Shown here one piece after another: positions 9,970 to 18,533 of a DNA stretch of 64,000 bases; position 1 is the first letter of the stretch; every line of letters begins with the position of its first letter. This DNA is from an uncultured Desulfobulbus sp. (GTDB lineage: Bacteria; Desulfobacterota; Desulfobulbia; Desulfobulbales; Desulfobulbaceae). The position numbers and the translations under genes were made by a program. The notes beneath the pieces are model-generated. The model did no database searches, was not told where the DNA came from, and saw only the letters and a list, made by a program, of their open reading frames with translations. The stretch spans positions 3,493,001 through 3,557,000 of the forward strand of contig NZ_OY760916.1 in assembly GCF_963664075.1 (NCBI RefSeq), read 5' to 3'.

Positions 9970-10533
9970 CGCTGGAAAGTACTCTGCAGCCGCCTGAGTT
10001 TTGGCGGCCGCCTCCTTACCCGCATAGCTGGCGATAAACGCCAACACCATGTCGATACCGGCAGAGACACCGGCAGAAGACCAGATATTCCCGTCTTCGA
10101 CAAAGCGTTCCTCGACAACGGTTACATCCCCGAGAGCCTTTAACCTATCAAGAGAATTCCAATGGGTTGTCGCCCGCTTGCCACTCAAGAGCCCGGCACG
10201 ATGCAGAAGAAAGGAGCCGGTACACACCGACAAGACCGTCTTGCAATGCTTCCCCTGATGCGCGATGAATGAAATCAGCGCCGCATTGTCCACTTCCCTG
10301 CGCGTACCCAAGCCCCCGGGAACCACCAAAATGTCCAGCAAAGGGCATTGCGCAAAGGAGACACCAGGGACAACGGTCATCCCTTTCGCACAGGTCACCG
10401 GTTCACTGGATTGCGCAACGATAAAGCGCTGTTCAGGCCCTTCGGCATGCACACTCCACATGCTGATCATTTCCCAAGGCCCGACAAAATCAAGCTCTTC
10501 GACTTCTGGAAAGAGTACAATTCCGACTTTCAT
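9913..10533 (-). CDS. DJ-1/PfpI family glutamine-amidotransferase-like protein
   Basis: A 206-residue protein of the DJ-1/PfpI superfamily. The nucleophile elbow is VLSVCTGSFLLHRAGLLSG with a candidate catalytic Cys, followed by KRATTHW; LLDILVVPGGLGTRR is the strand before it. This pattern is closest to the isonitrile hydratase / AraC-associated amidotransferase-like branch, but activity cannot be assigned. It is monocistronic. Its stop at 9913-9915 sits a few bases from the end of the ISAs1 element, so the original C-terminus may have been trimmed slightly. Surrounded by insertion sequences, it is likely accessory cargo. Confidence 0.82.
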   Translation of the reverse strand: MKVGIVLFPEVEELDFVGPWEMISMWSVHAEGPEQRFIVAQSSEPVTCAKGMTVVPGVSFAQCPLLDILVVPGGLGTRREVDNAALISFIAHQGKHCKTVLSVCTGSFLLHRAGLLSGKRATTHWNSLDRLKALGDVTVVEERFVEDGNIWSSAGVSAGIDMVLAFIASYAGKEAAAKTQAAAEYFPASIVYGSFHKNPKAPLYLK

Positions 10534-11225
10534 AAACTCAATTGTTTACTGAAGTTAACTGGATACAGCACTTCCCGTTATCCCGTAATGCCCTGTTTTT
10601 ATGGGGTACGAGGGGATTAGTTTTCGTAAACTTTTAGAGAATGGAACCAGCGATTTACTTCCCAGCCAAAATCATCGGTGTAAAAGTAGACACAATCAGG
10701 GGGGGGGAATCCAGCCACTGACCTCTTTTTCTACCTATTTTTTCTCGTTCTTAAAACCTGATGTATATCAGGTGGATTTTCTTCTAATTTTTCTTTGTAG
10801 TTTCTTCTTTTACTTCTTTCAATACAACTATCTACCTGTTATTCTGATAGTTACATTGCAACGCAAGAATGCTTTAGAGGTGACCTCTTATTTTTTCTCA
10901 CATGCCAAATGACCATGGAGAGCAACCTTCAAGCTGGATCAAGAAGATTTTCACATCCTTGCTAGCCAGCTTCCTTTGCTTATAGCCATTCATTTGCAGC
11001 ACGTTCGAAATTCTTTGAGATGACCCTATGGAGCTGAATCGAGGAGATCCATTATCGGATAGGTACGTATCAGCAGCATCTTCCTTCATAGAAAAAAATG
11101 ACCACATGGCATTTTTTGAACAAATGGCCCATGAATGGGTTGTTTTGCCCTTTTGAAAATTTGGCCGGGTTTTATCCGTTGATTTTGGCTGGTTTCCCAA
11201 ACGCTGATTACATGGAGAATAGATT
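10534..11225. other. Gap before the IS4-like transposase
   Basis: About 690 bases with several homopolymer runs (for example nine G near 10700) and no credible gene. The final part must contain the left end and promoter of the next insertion sequence, but I could not define its inverted repeat. Confidence 0.45.
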
Positions 11226-12608
11226 ATGCAGTCACTGAAAATTTTCTCGACCAAGGCGTTACAACTGGTTGCACTGACGAACGGAAGAGCCGTGAACAAA
11301 ACACTCCACGTGGACGCATTAATTCAAGCTATCAAAGCTGATTTTGGCAAACTTACCGATCATCGGGCCCAAAATGCCAAGATTGCCCTTGATGACGCGA
11401 TCATGTCTGCCTTTGCCGTGTTTCACCTGAAAGACCAGTCGCTGCTGGCCTTCGATGAGCGACGGCGCAGAGAACCAGAAAACCTGCATACGGTATATGG
11501 AGTGATCGGCATACCCTGCGACTCTCAGATGCGCGCCATCCTGGATGAAGTTGATCCAGACTATTTACGACCAGCGTTTCGCACCGTTTTTCGGCGGTTG
11601 CAACGAGGCAAAAAGCTGGAATCAATGACGCTGCTGGGTGGCCATTATCTGCTCAGTGGTGACGGTACAGGGTTTTATTCCTCAACGAAGGTGGCCTCAT
11701 CCTACTGCCTCAAAAAAACTCGTCGCAATGGAACAGAACTGTATTACCAACAGATGTATGCGGCTGCCCTGGTGCATCCGGATTGGCGCGAGCTAATTCC
11801 TTTCTTTCCTGAAATGATTTTTCGCCAGGACGGTTCGGCTAAAAACGATTGTGAGCGCAATGCGGCCCGTCGTTTCTTCGAGGCACTGCGGCGTGAGCAT
11901 CCACACCTCAAGCTCATCGTCACCGAGGATGCACTCAGCAGCAACGCACCCCATATCGAGGATCTGCAACGGCTAAATCTTCGTTTTATCCTTGGCGTCA
12001 AGCCTGGAGATCATCAGTTTCTGTTTTCGTTGGTTGACGATGCCATCGCCAAGGAGAAGGTCACCGAGCTACAGCAAGTGGACTCCAACGATCCGGTCAA
12101 AATACATTTTTTCTGTTTTATTAATCAAGTACCGCTCAATCAGTCCCGCCAGGACCTGCTGGTCAATTTCCTGGAATACTGGCAGGTGGATAAAAATAAC
12201 AAGGTTACCCGGTTCAGTTGGGTCACAGATCTGACTATCACTCCTGAAAACGTCGAAGAGGTCATGCGGGCTGGCCGCGCGCGGTGGAAGATCGAAAACG
12301 AAACCTTCAACACCTTGAAACCCCAGGGATACAACCTGGAGCATAATTACGGACTGGGCAAGAAGCATCTCAGCGCGGTGTTTGCCATTCTCATGATGCT
12401 GGCCTTTCTTGTCGACCAGGTGCAGCAGATGAGATGCCATCTCTTCCAGGCAGCGTTGAAGGAACTCGGCTCCAAAAGAGCGTTGTGGGAGATGATGCGC
12501 AATTATTTCCGCATATTCAGGGTTGATTCAATGGAGACGATCTTCCGGGTGCTGGTCTACGGCCCAGGCGGATATATTGTGATGGAAAGAGACTGGCTCG
12601 GCGGTTAG
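11226..12608 (+). CDS. IS4-superfamily DDE transposase
   Basis: A 460-residue transposase with GGAGAA as ribosome site ahead of the ATG. Probable catalytic residues are the Asp of LLSGDGTGFYSSTK, the Asp of IVTEDALSSNAPHI and the Glu of GRARWKIENETFNTLK. The last is followed by GYNLEHNYGLGKKHLSAVFA, a pattern seen in IS4-superfamily enzymes of deltaproteobacteria. The frame is intact. I could not find flanking inverted repeats by eye, so element boundaries and exact family are left open. Confidence 0.8.
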   Translation: MQSLKIFSTKALQLVALTNGRAVNKTLHVDALIQAIKADFGKLTDHRAQNAKIALDDAIMSAFAVFHLKDQSLLAFDERRRREPENLHTVYGVIGIPCDSQMRAILDEVDPDYLRPAFRTVFRRLQRGKKLESMTLLGGHYLLSGDGTGFYSSTKVASSYCLKKTRRNGTELYYQQMYAAALVHPDWRELIPFFPEMIFRQDGSAKNDCERNAARRFFEALRREHPHLKLIVTEDALSSNAPHIEDLQRLNLRFILGVKPGDHQFLFSLVDDAIAKEKVTELQQVDSNDPVKIHFFCFINQVPLNQSRQDLLVNFLEYWQVDKNNKVTRFSWVTDLTITPENVEEVMRAGRARWKIENETFNTLKPQGYNLEHNYGLGKKHLSAVFAILMMLAFLVDQVQQMRCHLFQAALKELGSKRALWEMMRNYFRIFRVDSMETIFRVLVYGPGGYIVMERDWLGG

Positions 12609-12900
12609 CGTTCAAGTCATTCAGCAGAACTGTCAAAGAGCAATCCCTTCGGTTTTATCTGAAAAGGGAAGAGGATAAGTGCGTCTAAAAAAGGCCCTAC
12701 ATGACGAAAAAACATGGTCCTTGCAGCCAGCGGGCTGAGAAAGCGCTGAAAATATGCCTTGCCCCCCCACAGAAAAACCCAAAAGTCTCTTCAGCACCAT
12801 TCACATAGGTGGGCCAGGGGACAAAATGGGATTTGCTGAACTGGATACAGATTCGTTTGCAAAACCGAGGATTTTCTAGCCCTTCACTCTCAACAAGTGA

Positions 12901-13452
12901 TTATGAAAACAATCCAATTAGTTCATTAGTCTGCAAAACCTTGGCATACGGGGCGGACAGTGCCGCCATAAAAGACGCATGCACCTCATCAGCGTTAATT
13001 GTTTTATCTTTGAATTGCAAATTTCGTGTGGCACACGCATCTTCTGCAACATAACAATTGAAACCATAATCAAATGCGGCTCTCGTTGTGGCATCGATGC
13101 ACATGTGGCTCATAGCGCCACAAATCACCACATCTTCTATTTCATTCATTTTAAGAAGATCAAGAAGAGCTGTCTCTCTAAAGCTATTAGGGTAATTTTT
13201 TTCAACTACAATTTCGCATTCTCCTGGTTTCACCAAATTATTGATCTCTACCCCTTCCGTATCTGGTAAAAAGAAAGTAGATCCAGGGCGAACAGATATA
13301 TGCTTAATATGAATTATTTGCATTTTTTTCATACGAAAAAAATGCAAGAGCGATTTTGCTTTATTCGCCGCATTCACCATGTCATGGAGTTCTAATTGCC
13401 CATTTGGGAAATAATCATTCTGAATATCAATCAATAACAAAGATAATTTCAT
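12901..13452 (-). CDS. Isochorismatase-like cysteine hydrolase
   Basis: A 183-residue protein of the isochorismatase/nicotinamidase fold. The three catalytic positions are visible: Asp in LLLIDIQNDYF, Lys in EIVVEKNYPNSF and the nucleophile Cys in VICGAMSHMCIDATTRAAFD. The cis-peptide region before the Cys is typical. The substrate is unknown; family members cleave C-N or vinyl-ether bonds in small metabolites. It stands alone among cargo genes in the insertion-sequence region. Confidence 0.87.
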   Translation of the reverse strand: MKLSLLLIDIQNDYFPNGQLELHDMVNAANKAKSLLHFFRMKKMQIIHIKHISVRPGSTFFLPDTEGVEINNLVKPGECEIVVEKNYPNSFRETALLDLLKMNEIEDVVICGAMSHMCIDATTRAAFDYGFNCYVAEDACATRNLQFKDKTINADEVHASFMAALSAPYAKVLQTNELIGLFS

Positions 13453-13579
13453 TTATTGCACCTTTTCAAAGCAGTATGTGAGGGTAACCGGCCACAGGCC
13501 CTCGATAAAGAGCCCTGGACAACGATTGAGCGGAACAGAGGATTGTACCGCGTGGTTGCAGGTCCGGCTGAATGCTTCG

Positions 13580-14051
13580 TTAGCTGCCCATCCGATGTTT
13601 TTCTAAAAAAACAATCTCAAGACTCTCGTGCACGGGCTCGGTCTTGTACCTGCGATATCCGAGTTTCTGATAGAGGTAGAGATTGCGTTCGCTTCTGTGT
13701 CCAGTAAACAAGCTCGTACCTTTTTGCATTCTTAAAATACGACTCTACCAAGTTCATTAACAGCTTTCCAATCCCTTGATTCTGAAAGTCCGGATGAACA
13801 ATGAGCCTTCCTATATGGCAGATACCATGAGCAAGATATCTCCGCACAGAGCCGATAATTTTACCGCTCACCGACGCTTTTAAAAACACCTGATTTCCGA
13901 AGTCACGCTGCAGAGCATCCAGAGACTGGGTCAACGGATCAATCTCAAAATCGTTGTAGCTCACCGCCTCACTCACATAGGCCAGCTTTTGCAGAGCAAA
14001 AATCGACTCCGCATCCTCTATGGTAGCGACTTCAACATCCATACCCTGCAT
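13580..14051 (-). pseudogene. GNAT acetyltransferase broken by a 1-base frameshift
   Basis: GNAT-fold N-acetyltransferase. The first 114 or so residues are well formed (IEDAESIFALQKLAY, IGRLIVHPDFQNQGIGKLLM as the acetyl-CoA loop, FKNAKRYEL). After YEL the annotated frame becomes nonsense and stops at 13617. One extra base near 13712 explains it: the neighbouring frame continues FTGHRSERNLYLYQKLGYRR and ends IVFLEKHRMGS with a stop at 13580-13582, the normal C-terminal end of this family. Either a genuine mutation or a sequence error; the product as written lacks its last strand. Confidence 0.82.
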
Positions 14052-14147
14052 CCTATGTGTATTCGAGGAACGAGGGAGCAGGCAATTACCGGTTTGCCAG
14101 GTGTAATATTTTGCTTGAAGGTTCGAAAATGCCCTCTATCCCATTTG

Positions 14148-14774
14148 CTACGCATTTGATCTGCGATAAAGCGCCAAAAAAAGAGCAAGCGATAGCAGCA
14201 CAGAAGCACAAGCTCGGTTCAATGTTCGCAACCCCTTCATGGTAAGATATCGTGCAGCTTGGGCACCGCCTGTAGCGTAGCAGGCCATAACGACGATGTC
14301 CAAGGCGGCTGTCAGTAGCGCAAGAATGAAATATTGAAAGGCCTGGGGTTCCGCAGTGTTTATAAATTGAGGAAGAAAAGCAGAGAAAAACAACAAGCCT
14401 TTGGGGTTTGAGAGCGACACCAAGAGGCTTCGTGAAAATGCTTTTGTTGCCGTAGAGCTTGAAGTGCCGATGTTCGCCCCCAGGGCAGCAGGTTGATGGA
14501 ACCACAATTGAATGGCAAGCCACACAAGGTAAACCACTCCAACCCATTTGACGGTGGAGAATATTGCTTCCGATGTAGCTAGCAATGCACCCACCCCCAC
14601 GGAAACTGCACCGATAAGCAGAAGGTCAGAAAGGGCAGCGCCGAGAATACCCATTCCGGCTATACGCCAACTACGAGAAGTCCCGTTTGCGAGTGCCAAC
14701 AACATGGTTGGGCCGGGAGTAACCGTGACCGTAAAACAAGTGACAATGTAAAGACAGAGAGTGGTGAATGTCAT
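14148..14774 (-). CDS. LysE/RhtB family amino-acid exporter
   Basis: A complete 208-residue inner-membrane exporter with about six hydrophobic helices. It carries the family signatures TVTPGPTMLLALANG near the N-terminus and SLSNPKGLLFFSAFLPQF in the middle. The substrate is not predictable from sequence; relatives export threonine, homoserine, lysine or other small molecules. It is a second copy of the family already seen in split form at 6388-8541, but the two are clearly diverged. It sits as a single gene among insertion sequences. Confidence 0.9.
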   Translation of the reverse strand: MTFTTLCLYIVTCFTVTVTPGPTMLLALANGTSRSWRIAGMGILGAALSDLLLIGAVSVGVGALLATSEAIFSTVKWVGVVYLVWLAIQLWFHQPAALGANIGTSSSTATKAFSRSLLVSLSNPKGLLFFSAFLPQFINTAEPQAFQYFILALLTAALDIVVMACYATGGAQAARYLTMKGLRTLNRACASVLLSLALFLALYRRSNA

Positions 14775-14875
14775 GGTAAGTCCATCATCTTACAAGAATC
14801 ATTAAATAAAATCAAACAGGACGAAAGCAAATGAACGATCACCCCCAGCAAAAAACGCTCGATGCTTTAATTTTT

Positions 14876-15155
14876 TCAGACGACCGCAAGTCTGCAGCCA
14901 AGTGCCCTTGTCACTTTGACGATAGTTTCGAACCTCGGCTTTCCTCCCTCTGCAAGAGATTTGTACAGACTGGCGCGTTTAACACCGGATTTTTGGGCAA
15001 TCTCGGACATTCCCTTGGCGCGAGCGGCAGAGTTCAGGGGCATGGATGAATTCCTCTTCCGTGCCCTCTTCGAGCGCGGCCTGCAAAAACATCCTGATAT
15101 CTTCATCGGAATTCAGGTGTTTGGCAGCATCAAAAGGGGTGGTTTTCAAAGCCAT
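14876..15155 (-). pseudogene. HigA-type antitoxin, frameshifted
   Basis: Helix-turn-helix antitoxin of the addiction-module HigA-like group. The N-terminus MALKTTPFDAAKHLNSDEDI starts at 15155. The helix-turn-helix part reads GMSEIAQKSGVKRASLYKSL and continues KPRFETIVKVTRALG in a different frame. An extra C in the CCCC run near 15045 shifts the frame between EEFIHA and LNSAARAKG. Removing it gives a continuous antitoxin of about 93 residues. As written it would be inactive. It overlaps the decayed toxin relic just upstream in the usual toxin-antitoxin order. Confidence 0.72.
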
Positions 15156-15158
15156 AGT

Positions 15159-15386
15159 TCAAACCTCCAATTCTTTCATAAGCTCTGCGGCCTTGGCAAT
15201 ATCACTTACCTGCGTCGATTTGTCGCCCCCACCAAAAGGAACACAATTTCCTTTCTTTTGACGGGTAATAAATCGGGTAACCTGGACCAAAGAAGAATCT
15301 CAACTCAAACAAATTAGCGGCAATCGCTTTGTGATCGCCCCCCCATGGCGACCGCATCAAGCCGACGAAATAGAGGTGGTCCCACT
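15159..15386 (-). pseudogene. HigB/RelE-type toxin remnant
   Basis: C-terminal part of a HigB-type toxin (Gp49-like family). One frame reads GDHKAIAANLFELRFFFGPG then YPIYY. A second frame, after a 1-base shift near 15245, reads GGGDKSTQVSDIAKAAELMK and ends ELEV with a stop 3 bp before the antitoxin ATG. The N-terminal third is missing where the IS3 element begins. Both genes of the pair are therefore dead. Confidence 0.7.
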
Positions 15387-15433
15387 TGTCTGAACACGTA
15401 TTTTTGTTTTTTAAGTGGAATCCCTGCCCGTAG

Positions 15434-16153
15434 TTAGGCTGCCAGTTCAACCGTCGGCAGCATCACGGCGTATGCCTCATCAGGTGATGTTTTCTTTTTT
15501 ATCTTGGAGTGTGGCCTGAAGCGGTTGTACCAATCCAAATAGCGCATGATCGATCTGCGTGCTTCGTTGACGGAATCATAGGCATGCAGGTACACCTCTT
15601 CATATTTGACTGATTTCCAGAGACGTTCTACAAACACGTTGTCTCGCCAGGAGCCACGACCATCCATGCTCAATCTACAGCCTCTGTCTTTCACTACCTG
15701 GACAAACTCTTCGGCAGTGAATTGGCTCCCTTGGCCGGTGTTGACGATCTCAGGGGTGCCGTGGCGGTTAAAGGCTTCTTTTAATACATCAGCGGCGTGA
15801 CTTGCCTCCAAGGTTATGGCGACCTTGGCTGCCAGGACCTTCCGGCTGGCCCAGTCAACCACGGCCGTAAGATAGACAAAACCCTTGGCCATCGGGATAT
15901 ATGTCGTATCCAGTGCCCATACCTGGTTGGCTCGGGTTATGGACAGCCCCCGCAACAGATACGGATAAACCTTATGTCCTAGGTGTTTCTTGCTTGTGCC
16001 CGGCTTCCGGTAAATCACCTCGATGCTCATACAGTTCATCAAGGTACGTACGTGCCTCCGACCGACAGGAACGCCAGAGCGTACAAGCTGATCCCGAAGC
16101 ATGTGCGCCCCCATAAAGGGATGCTTAAGATGCAATTCATCAAGGCGACGCAT
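15434..16153 (-). pseudogene. IS3 orfB transposase, catalytic Asp replaced by Gly
   Basis: Integrase-core (rve) part of an IS3 transposase: MRRLDELHLKHPFMGAHMLR, YRKPGTSKKHLGHKVYP, first catalytic Asp in QVWALDTTYIPM, and Glu in DNVFVERLWKSVKYEEV. The second catalytic Asp, normally in NTDQGSQFT, is Gly here (NTGQGSQFT; codon GGC at about 15737). Catalysis should be lost. The frame upstream of the ATG still encodes AQLVGISRSSLYYRARPVS, the true orfB N-terminal region, but its link to orfA is deleted. Confidence 0.8.
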
Positions 16154-16503
16154 TAGATCCAGGCCAGACGGAGAGACAGGTCGGGCCCGATAATAGAGAC
16201 TACTTCGACTGATTCCGACCAGTTGAGCGCGTTTTCTAAAAAATCGTTTTCTAGCGTTAATTGGCCAATCTTGGCGTGCAACGATTTTAGATCAACCTCT
16301 GGCTGTTTGGGTGTTTTATCGAAAACGCCCGACGTCCCTTCGACCATTTGCCGTTTCCAGGTGGTAATCTGATTCGGATGCACCTCAAATTGCTCTGCTA
16401 ACTCAGCCAGTGTCTTCTCTCCGGCTATCGCTGCGAGAGCAACTTTTGCTTTAAATGCGGCTGAGTGTTTTCGTCGTGTGCCTTTTGCCATTTTCTGCTC
16501 CAT
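16153..16503 (-). pseudogene. IS3 orfA with deleted frameshift junction
   Basis: Helix-turn-helix protein that normally fuses to orfB by -1 frameshifting. RRKHSAAFKAKVALAAIAGE, then LAELAEQFEVHPNQITTWKR and the leucine-zipper segment IGQLTLENDFLENAL are intact. In related elements about 20 more codons with the slippery site separate LENAL from AQLLGISR of orfB. Here the two are directly abutted in different frames, so the region that makes the fusion transposase is missing and the tail of this frame is nonsense. Confidence 0.68.
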
Positions 16504-16583
16504 GTTGTGCTCATATGAGCATAAGTGGTAGCAGAAATTCCACTTAACAGCTTGTCCAAATTTTCGGTACCACTTCTCTTGTC

Positions 16584-17282
16584 ATGCAAATGGCGTCAAT
16601 ACCTCTCGTTGAGTGGCAAAAACGATTTGGCACAGAAAAAACCTATGCGAAGACTCTTGCCAAGGTCCGTTGGCCAAATGGATTTCAGTGCCCGGTGTAC
16701 GGCACTAAGGAATTCAGCTTCATTGCGTCGAGACAGCTCTATCAATGTTCGAATTATCGACATCAGGTTTCTGTTACCGCTGACACCTTGTTTCATGCCA
16801 CCAAAGTTCCACTGGTGAAATGGTTCTGGGCTATTTACCTCGGGGCATCTGACAAAGGAGGCATGTCTGCCCTGCGACTTTCTAAGCATATTGAAGTGTC
16901 TTGGCCTACCGCCAGAAACATGTTGAGAAAAATACGCAAGGCAATGGCACACCGAGATAGTATCTACCGGTTGACCAAGAGCATCGAGTTTGATGACACC
17001 TATGTTGGGGGAAAGCGAGCGGGCAAACGTGGTAGAGGTGCTGCCGGTAAGAAACCAGTGCTTGTTGCTGTCGAACCCCGCACTGAAGGAGCTGGATTTG
17101 TGGCTATGCAAGCTGTTGATAGCGTATGTAAAGAAACGACGCGTCAATTTCTGCAGTTCCATCTGAAGCCAGGACAAATGGTTAAGACCGATGCGTTTCC
17201 AGCGCTGAATGCAGTTGCCGAAACTCATGATCACCATAAAAAAGTGACTCCACCATCCAAGGCTTCGGAATGGCTCCACTTG
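16584..17282 (+). pseudogene. IS1595-family transposase, truncated and zinc ribbon damaged
   Basis: IS1595-type transposase. The N-terminal zinc ribbon normally has two CxxC pairs; here the second Cys of each pair is Tyr (CPVYG and CSNYR; both TGY to TAY changes). TPLVKWFWAIYL-like and SIEFDDTYVGGKRAGKRGRG follow, then MVKTDAFPALNAV. After TPPSKASEWLHLV the similarity stops, the catalytic C-terminal part is gone, and the frame runs on to 17405 through antisense host DNA. The fragment abuts and truncates the coiled-coil protein gene on the opposite strand. Confidence 0.8.
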
Positions 17283-17536
17283 GTTTCCGGCCAAATTGAG
17301 CTTAACCTTAGATGCAGTCCCCATCAGTGCGGAAGCAAGTTCATCGACAGGGTGACGAACTTGATCTATCTTTTCATCCTCAAAGTTAAAAAGGTTGCGA
17401 GATAAACCTGCTAACAATTCATTTGGCAATTCTTTATCTTGTTTTGCGTCCCAGTCTAAAGCAGTTTCAACAAGCCAACTTGCTCTTTCAATATCTAGCT
17501 GAAATTGTTTGAGTCTAAATTCTGCTTGAGCGTGTT
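17283..17536 (-). pseudogene. Coiled-coil membrane protein, C-terminal fragment
   Basis: Continuation of the gene at 19834-20803 beyond the IS91 insertion. Reading across the junction gives RWLNRWFEQHAQAEFRLKQF, then ERASWLVETALDWDAKQDKE, LPNELLAGLSRNLF and HPVDELASALMGTASKVKLN. It breaks off at about 17283 where IS1595 sequence begins, so the true C-terminus is missing. It resembles the C-terminal part of uncharacterised proteins sometimes labelled DUF6161, but I am not certain of that label. Confidence 0.72.
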
Positions 17537-17626
17537 GTTGGACGAAGCCGCTGCGCGGCAGAATAAAAACCAGTGTATACTCGTGTAAGAGTTTAATTTT
17601 CAAACACTTACAGCAAGGAGTATACT

Positions 17627-18531
17627 ATGAACAAAGCCGAAATTAAACGATTCGAGTCCCTCTATGAACGCCACCTGCAAAAGCTTGCGCTACAAGGGAA
17701 AAGCGCCAAAACAATAGATGCTTATGGCCGAGCTGTGCGTCGACTGGTCTCATATTTCGATTGTTGCCCCGACAAGCTCAGCGTGCAAGAGCTGGAAGAG
17801 TACTTTGCCAAATTGGTCAAGGGGTACTCTTGGAGCACAGTCAAGCTGGACCGGCTCGGTCTCATGTTTTTCTGGAAACATGTTCTGGAGACGGATTGGC
17901 AGTGGCTCAACATCGTCAAAGCACCTGTCGTTAAAACCATTCCGGATATCCTGACCCGCGAAGAGATCGGCAGGATCATTCATGGCTGCCGGGAGCTCCG
18001 CTATCGCGTCTTTCTCTTCACCACCTATTCCATGGGGCTTCGCCTGGAAGAGGCTTTGTCTCTTCAGGTCGGTGATATCGATACCGGCCATATGAAGGTC
18101 CATATCCGTCGCGGTAAGGGGCATAAAGATCGTCTTGTCCCGTTGCCGAACCGCACCTTGGAAGCGTTACGCCTGCTCTGGCGTGAACACCAGCACCCGA
18201 AGTTGTTGTTTCCCAATTACCGGGGATCAATGGAAACGATCCGACAGGCGACAAACCACATGAATAATGGCGGTGCTCAGCAGGCCATGAAGGCCGTTGT
18301 CACCTCCTGTGGAATTAAAAAAAAGTCTCGATCCACAGCCTTCGCCACAGCTTCGCTACCCACCTGCTCGAGTCCGGCCTGAGCCTAAGGCATATCCAGG
18401 CTCTGCTGGGGCATGCCAGCCCCACGACTACTGCCCGTTACACTCATCTCACCGATGTTGCCGAACTGGATAGCCAGGCAACGATCAATGCCTTGGTCAA
18501 CTCACTGCAACTCAATCCGGCAGGGAGATAA
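17627..18531 (+). pseudogene. Tyrosine recombinase of IS91 element, -1 frameshift at A-run
   Basis: XerD-like integrase. The SAM-like N-terminal domain (about residues 10-95) and the first catalytic Arg (YSMGLRLEEALSLQ) lie in one frame, which continues to CGIKKKS. Then comes a run of eight A (about 18317-18324). The remaining catalytic residues are in the -1 frame: [37 protein letters not shown], stop at 18529-18531. The junction contains A-AAA-AAG in the correct phase for -1 ribosomal slippage, so a full protein of about 301 residues could still be made. A lost A in a nine-A run is the simpler explanation. It starts 3 bp before the transposase ATG and has a good AAGGAG ribosome site. Confidence 0.82.
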
Positions 18532-18533
18532 CT

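Larger units (their letters stand above)
15390..16560 (-). mobile_element. Degenerate IS3-family element
   Basis: Approximate extent of an IS3-type element holding orfA and orfB. The sequence TTAAGTGGAAT occurs at 15411-15421 and in inverted orientation at 16537-16547, marking the sub-terminal inverted repeats; the exact outer ends are uncertain. The insertion removed the N-terminal part of the toxin gene at its left edge. Internal damage (see orfA and orfB) indicates an immobile copy. Confidence 0.65.

Noticed and set aside
10898-11299. 133-codon minus-strand frame before the IS4-like transposase
   Set aside because: No ribosome site, no family resemblance, and it overlaps the transposase start.
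16596-17603. A 335-codon minus-strand frame spanning the IS1595 region
   Set aside because: Only the part at 17283-17536 is real (fragment of the coiled-coil protein). The remainder is antisense to the transposase.
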